From NCBI GenBank assembly GCA_013306675.1, contig JABLUY010000227.1, forward strand, positions 1-58,322: a DNA stretch of 58,322 nucleotides, read 5' to 3'. The notes below the pieces were generated by a model that did not search any database, was not told the origin of the DNA, and was given only the letters and a program-made list of their open reading frames with translations. The translations under genes and the position numbers were made by a program. Positions 52,501 through 58,322 of the stretch are shown here, piece by piece. This DNA comes from Thraustochytrium sp. TN22. Taxonomy: Eukaryota > Sar > Bigyra > Thraustochytrida > Thraustochytriidae. Numbering within the stretch: position 1 is the stretch's first letter; each line of letters opens with the position of its first letter.

Positions 52501-55500
52501 GTGCGGGAAGCGCAGCGCGAAGATGCACAGCGTGTCGACAGCCTGGCACTTGAGCGCCGGTACCACGTGCGGCCGCCGCAGAAGCCGCAGCAGGCACTGC
52601 ATCGCGTGCAGCGCGTAGTCCGCATAAAAGGCGTGGCTGCTCAGGTGGCCCAGGGCGTGCACCGCGTAGATGCGCACCTGACCGTCGGCCGAGTCCGTCT
52701 CGACCAGCTCGATGAGCGCCGGGATCACCAGGTAAAAATACCCGGTCAGCGTGAAGCCGAGCACCTCGATCGTCTTAAAGACGCGCCGCGCTGACGCCGG
52801 CGTGGCGTACTTGTCCATGGACATCTTTTGCTCGGCAGTCGCCACTACACGGTGGTTCTTGGGTACCTGCGCACCTGCGCGGCCGGTCGGCGCCTGGAAG
52901 GGTGGCCCGCCAGGCGGCCGATTCGCATTTGCAGCGCCCGCCGCGTCGCTGCCAAAGGCCGTCAAGGCGGCACCACCAGCGCCGCCCAGGGCGCCGCCAG
53001 CGGCGTTGGTACCGCCCGCCAGCCCGCCATTGGGAAAGGCACGGCGGCCGCCAGCGCCTGCTCCGGCGCCGCCGGCGCCGCCGACGCCGCCATGCATGAC
53101 GGAGGATGCGTAGGACTGCATGCTGGTGGCTCGCAGACTGGCCTCGCTGGCCTGGTCCGAGATGTTGACCGAGTGCAGGAGGCGGTGCTCGGGCCCGCTG
53201 CCCTGGAGCGCCAGCGCGCCGACCCCCTGTAGACCAAACTTGCCCGCCGATCCGGCCGAGCCTGCGGCTACCTTGCTTGGGTCCATGTTGTTTGTTCGCA
53301 TCATCTCCAGCACGGCGAGGATGTTGGGCAGGATGGATTTGGCAAAGGGCACAAACTCCTCGTGCAGGGCGCGCGAGATCTCCTCGATCAGGACGAAAAC
53401 CTGGTCCAGATTCTCGTACCAAAAGGTGTGGATCAGCTGGAAGATATCCGGCAGGAACGGCCGGATGTGCTGCTTGGAGATGGCCACCAATACGCTGATA
53501 TTGTAAAAGAGCACCTTGCGCAGCTCCTGCTCGCAGCTCGTGGCCACCTGCAAAATGCACGGCATGATGAGCGGCAAGAAGGTGACGCAGGCGATCCCGA
53601 GGCTGCGGAAGATGTGCGTGAGCGCCTGGATGACCATGGAGTGGTGGGTTGCCAGTGTGGCGTCTTGCAGAATGCGGATGAGCGCGTGAATCGCCACGGT
53701 CGGGTAGTAGTCCTCGTCCTTGGGGCCGAGAGGCTCGGCGTCGTCGTCCAGGTGCGCCCATCGTTGGTCGCTTTGCTGTTGCTGTTGCTGCTGCTGATGC
53801 TGTTGCTGATGGCCCGCCTGTGACGAGGCTGGGCCTCGGTGGCCCTGTCCAACGACCTGATGCGAGGACATGGTGGATGTGGTGCCGATTGTGTCGGCGA
53901 TGGCGGAGCGCGGCGCAGCCGTGCCGTCGTCGTGCGCGGCGCCGAGACGGCGCGCGCGCGCGCGCGCGCGTTGCTTGGTCTCGAACGGGTCCAGGGCGCC
54001 GAGCGAGCCGAGGGCCTTGAGCGCTTCCTCGCGCAGAACCCAGGGCATGGTGCTGCCGCCCTTGATGACGCCGAGCAGCGTGTCGAGCAGGCCCGGGTAG
54101 TCGAGCAGCGGCGTGATGACGAGGCCGGTGCTGCGCACGAGCTGGCCGAGCGTCCAGAGCGCCCAGCGGCGCTTGTCCGGGGAGCCCTGATCCTGGAGAA
54201 TGTCAATGAGAAGCGGCATGAGGTCGCCCATGTAGTCGTACATCTCGACGCCGCGCATCGAGGCGACCTCGCCAAGCGTGCGCAGAATGGCGGTGGACAT
54301 GGTGTTGCGCGCATCGCGGAGCTTGACGAGCAAAATCCGGATGAGCGGCACGATGATGGGCGAGATGAGAGGCATGGCCTGGCCCGCGGCGCCTTTGGTG
54401 AGGGTGGACCGGTTGAAGCCCGCCACGACATCCCCCAGTAGAATGACGGCGCCCTCCTCGCGCTGCGTCTGCGTGGGCGAGAAGCGCAGCTGGGCCATGG
54501 CAGCAAGGATGCACTTGCGCAAGGCCGGGTAAATGTGCGCCGGGTTGCGAGGTGCGAGGCGCGAGGCGACGCTCATGCCGATGCGGCGCACGTAAAAGTC
54601 CTCGTCATGCAGAGCAACGAAGAGCGCCTCGAGGGTATCCTCGTGCATGAGGAGGTTGTCGAAGCGGTCATTCTCCTTGAGGCAGGTGAGCACGGCAGCC
54701 CGGATGGCCGGTTCCGGGTCCGACACACCGAGCATGAGCAGGCGACGCACGCCCTGCGAGGAGAGCTTAGCCGAGACACCCCAGCTGGCAAGCTGCGAGC
54801 TGCGCTCAGGCTGCGCGACGCCGGCCGGCACGAGGAGGGCGCCACAGGTGAGCGCGACCTCCTTGCGAATCAGCGGATCCGAGTCATCCATGTACGGGAT
54901 GACGCTATCGTGGATGAACGGCAGCAGGTTGATGCGGTCGAAGTTGAACTGCCGCAGCGTCTGCAGCGCGAGCAAAATGAGGCGGCGCTGGCGCGTGGAC
55001 CGGCCCGGCGCCGCGGCACCCATGAGCGGTGGGCCGCCCGGGTCCATGGTGCCGTCCGCAAGGAGGGCCGCCATGGGCCGCCGCCGCGTGGCGGGCGCCG
55101 CGGACCCCGCGGGCGCGCCGGAGCCTGCACCGCGGCGCTGCGGGCCGCCCGCAAAGAAGACGACGAAGGAGGCAGCGTGCACCGAGGGCGGCGCCGCGGT
55201 CGGCCCTTCCGGCCACTTGAGCCCCTCGAGCACGTCCGCCTCGCCGAGGCCCGAGGGCGAGAGCGCCACGGCATGCGTCATCGGGCCCTCCCGGCGCGCG
55301 GCGCGCGCCACCGGGATGCGCGCCTCGAGCGCCTCGAGCATGTCGAGGTGCGAGAACGTAGTGCTGCCCAGCACACCGCCGCCCGAAGGCGCCTTGAAGG
55401 GCCGCCCGCTCAGCGTGTACGAGAGGCTGTGCAGCAGGTGTGAGAGGATGAGCTCGCGGAGCGAGGGGATGTGCTTTTGCAGGTCGGCGACTGCGTCAAT

Positions 55501-56527
55501 GAGCGCGGGACTGAGGCCGTTGCCGAACATCTGGCCCAGGAGGCCGTTGGCCATGTTGTGCTCCAGCAGGGACGAGCCGACGGCCTGAGCCAACATGGAC
55601 ACGCACACCAGTGCGGCGTCGTACGGGTTGCTTTGGGTGCTACCGCGCGTGTCCATGGCGCCAAGCCCGAGCGCTCTTCGCGCCGCGGCCTCCGCCTTGG
55701 CGCTCGCCTCGCTGGCCGCCGACACCTGGCGGGTTGAGGCGTCCGGCACGCTGGTTTGAGCGCCGGGCGCCAGGCCCTCGCGTACGCGTAGCATGATCTC
55801 CGGCAGATGAGGTAAAATGTGGTAGGTGACGGCCATGGCGAGCTTGCCGAGCGCCAAGAAGGCGGCGTCGCGCTCCGTCCGGTTCTCCACCGCCAGGAAG
55901 AGGTGCTGGATACAGGTGTCCAGGTAGCTGCGTACGAAGGCGTCTGGGCAGAAGCGCGCAAGCTCCGGCAGCAAGCGGATGACCGTGCGTCGGATGAGCG
56001 GCGCGCGCTTGTAGTTGCGGTACTCCAGGATCGTCTCGCAGCACTCCGCGAAGCGCGGCAGCATGAAGCGGCCAGAGTGGTTTAGCAGCTCGCCCAGCGT
56101 GAGGAGCGACCCGTGGATGGTGGCCGGCTGGCCCTGCGCAAAGCCTAGGCGCGCGATCTCGAAGACTTTGTAGTACCACTGGACCGCGAGCCGCGACTGG
56201 CGCTGCAGAATGAGCTTCAGCGCCGACCGAAGCGTCAGCATGGACGCGATGCGTGTGAACTCCTCCGCCTCGTGCAGGCCCGTGCGAATATTGTCCAGGA
56301 CGGCTGTGACGTGCGCAAAGAAGAGAACCGGGCTATTGAGCGCAAGCTCGCGCAGCACCAGAATGGCTGCCAGCTTGCGCCTGCGCAGGAGCGTCGGCGA
56401 CGCCCGCTTCCGCGCGCCGGGCCGCGGCCTTTGCACGCTACCCAAAATAGCACGTCGCGAAGACTTGTCTGCCTTGCCGCTGCCGCCGCCGTCGCCGCCG
56501 CCGCCGCCGCCCGCGTTTGCATTGCCC

Positions 56528-56588
<61 letters not shown>

Positions 56589-57060
56589 GCACGGGCGTGT
56601 CGTCTAGGTCTGCGGCAGCAAGCAGCCATTCGAGCGCGCGCTTGGCCTCAAACTCGACAAAGTCCACCGTGAGCGGGCCGCCCGCCCTCGCCAGCGCGCC
56701 CAGCGCCAGCGCCGCCAGAACCAGCGTGTGCGCGTCCACGCGCTCCTCGGGTTGCTGAAAGACGATGCGGATGTAATTTGCGAAGCGGATGACCTTGACC
56801 TCATTCTCCTCGTACGAGACCTCGATCAATTCCCGGATGGCCAGCACGCCGCCGCGCACGCGCCGCGTGTCATTCGAGGACACCAGCACGAAGATGCCCT
56901 CGTACACCTCGTTCATGAACTTGCTGAACTGCTCGTTCGACAGCACGCGGTGCTCCGCCTCAACCAGCTCGCGCAGCACGCATGCGGCCTCCATCTGGAT
57001 GGCCTCTTCGGACCCATCGCCCAGCGTCGCCAGCGTTTCGCCCAGGTCCGCGACCGCCAT
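46519..57060 (-). CDS. TOR: TOR (target of rapamycin) kinase, 3513 residues, single exon
   Basis: ATG at 57060, TGA at 46519-46521, no intron needed. Central growth and nutrient kinase of TORC1/TORC2. Order: HEAT-repeat N-terminus (about 1-1650), FAT (about 1690-2800), FRB (about 2838-2935), PI3K-like kinase (about 2975-3290), FATC (3482-3513). Catalytic residues are intact: LLKGHEDLRQDE (K3016), GLGDRHPSNLML (D3167, N3172) and HIDFGDCFE (D3186). In the FRB, S2862 (KASCVWF) and W2930 (QAWEQYY) match the rapamycin-contact residues of mTOR. The FATC reads QATSHENLSQAYMGWCSVW; the first of the two redox cysteines is Ser3503. Human mTOR has 2549 residues. The extra ~960 are low-complexity insertions: poly-Gly near 157-178, Gly/Ala-rich (about 1310-1400), poly-Glu (about 1935-1948), an acidic/Gln block inside FAT (about 2480-2660) and a Ser/Gly/Gln block between kinase and FATC. 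Confidence 0.97.
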
Positions 57061-58176
57061 GGCTGACGCTGCTGCCGCCGTGCAGCGAGCACCGTGCAGC
57101 GAGCGTCGCGAAGCGGGCGCTGCGAGACGAGCGCCGCGCCGTCAGGCGCCGCGCCGTCAGGCGAGCGCGCCGTCAGGCGAGCGCGCCGTCAGGCGAGCGC
57201 GGTGGAGCGAGGGGTCGACCCCTCGGCGGGCGCTCTCCCGGCCGCGACCACGACGCTCTCCCTCGCTCGCTTGCTCCTTTCAGCTTGCTACCCAGCGCTG
57301 CGCCGCCGCAGCAGCGCGAGGCTGCCTGCGGCCGGCGCCGCCCGCGCCGCCGCCGGCCCGCGCGCTGCGCCCTCGCCCGGCGCCGCCCGCGCGCGGCGCT
57401 CGACCTGGATATGGTGCTGGCGCCTTGGCGCAGTGGCTGTCGCAGCTAGTCACCAGCTGGCTGCCTGCTCTGCCGCCGCCGCCTCAGCTCGCAGGCGCTC
57501 GGGGCCCGGCCCGCGCGGCTCGCGCGTGAGGTCCGCGCGCAGAGGCGTTCCGCGCAGTCGCGGCAGCGGCGGCCGTGGCCGCGCGCCTCGCCCGCCGCCC
57601 CGCGCGCGTCCTGGCCGTGGCCGCTGTCCGCGCAATTCGAATTTGAATTTGAATTTGGGTGTCTTGGTGAGCTTTGACCAAATCCACTCACGGGCTCAAG
57701 GCTTTGTTGCGTAGAGGTTCGCAAATTCATCTCAGCGTCAGAGAGAGTGCTGGGTGCGATCTTGCTGATCGCCGAGGCGCGGCCGTACGACGCGGGAGTT
57801 CGCAGACTCAATGAACTCACACGTGCCGAGTTCCGATCAGATCAAACGCAAGAACGGCAAGCACGGCCAAGACCCGAGACCGACCGTTCATTCGCTTCGT
57901 TCGTGAACCCTTCGTCCCAACTGCAATCCACACGCGCGGCGTCGCGTCCTCCACCATTGCGGGCTCCTGACGCCGTCCTCATCGTCCAAGGCGAGCACGC
58001 GACCGTCGACGTTCACCTGACGATGTTCACCACGGCCGGCTGCTGATGTAAGATCGACGCGTCGGCGACCCGCCGCGCGCGCAAAGCAACGCCAACTCCG
58101 AGGCCGAGGCCGAGCCCGAGCCCGAGTCCGAATCGAACTCGAGGCCGAGTCCGAGTCGAACTCGGACTCGACCGCG
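57061..58176. promoter_or_regulatory. TOR upstream region
   Basis: CpG-rich for the first 550 bp, with GTCAGGCGAGCGCGCC repeats at about 57140-57200. An AT island AATTCGAATTTGAATTTGAA starts at 57634. Further on, hexanucleotide GAGGCC/GAGTCC-type repeats fill about 58098-58170. No gene supported; presumably the TOR promoter and that of a possible gene to the right. Confidence 0.5.
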
Positions 58177-58322
58177 ATGACCGTGACCGTGACCGCGACC
58201 GTGACCGTGACGAGCGCGGCGGCGCTGGTGGAGAACGCGGCGCGGCAGAACCGGAGCGCGAGCGCGGCGGCGGCGGCGGCGCGCGGGCGGCGCGAGCGGC
58301 GGCGGCGGCGGCGGCGGCGGCG
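58177..58322 (+). CDS. possible 5' end of a gene running off the window
   Basis: ATG at 58177 opens a frame to the end of the window: a Thr/Val repeat (MTVTVTATVTVTSAAALVENAARQ) then Ala- and Arg-rich sequence from GCG/CGG runs. The start resembles the low-complexity N-termini of other genes here, but 48 residues of simple sequence cannot prove a gene. Confidence 0.2.
   Translation, partial: MTVTVTATVTVTSAAALVENAARQNRSASAAAAAARGRRERRRRRRRR

Overview
The window is nuclear DNA from a eukaryotic microbe and is strongly GC-rich. Long single-exon genes lie on both strands, separated by 0.1-3.4 kb of GC-rich spacer. A TOR kinase, a cilia-type coiled-coil protein, a tubulin-tyrosine-ligase-like enzyme, a NIPA-type transporter, an animal-type arsenite methyltransferase, bZIP proteins and a WRKY19-like zinc-finger array fit a flagellated, marine, stramenopile-like protist. 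A thraustochytrid/labyrinthulomycete is my best guess; this rests on gene content and style, not on a search. The only intron I could place is 92 nt (33160-33251, GTAAGT...CAG). Layout: 1-1908 is the 3' part of a decayed armadillo (ARM) repeat gene. 3227-8567 is its paralogue, with about 37 ARM units of 132 bp, most identical at the DNA level, and a 2-nt frameshift near its 3' end. 8568-11982 is a long GC-rich spacer. 11983-14064 encodes a bZIP-C2H2-bZIP protein. 14331-15692 (minus) is a CFAP157/BBOF1-like coiled-coil protein, divergent from a possible THAP-like DNA-binding protein (16229-17341). Then come an APH/CHK-type small-molecule kinase (17592-18995), a membrane-anchored CRAL-TRIO/Sec14 protein (19100-20908, minus), a PH protein with a C-terminal hydrophobic tail (22867-24588) and a secreted sulfatase (25641-28379, minus). 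A plus-strand run follows: coiled-coil protein (30383-31759), AS3MT (32287-33773), WRKY19-type zinc-finger repeats (34556-35995), NIPA-like transporter (37193-38236), coiled-coil protein with two repeat classes (41656-43488) and a membrane-anchored TTL-like ligase (44275-46122). It converges on a giant single-exon TOR kinase (46519-57060, minus). A possible new gene starts at 58177. There is no operon logic. Neighbours are mostly convergent or divergent pairs, and function must be read gene by gene. The most distinctive items are the homogenised ARM array, the arsenite methyltransferase with amplified GGCCGPKK repeats, the double-bZIP/zinc-finger architecture, and the TOR protein whose FATC domain has lost one cysteine of the redox pair. 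I saw no transposon, CRISPR array, rRNA or complete tRNA gene.
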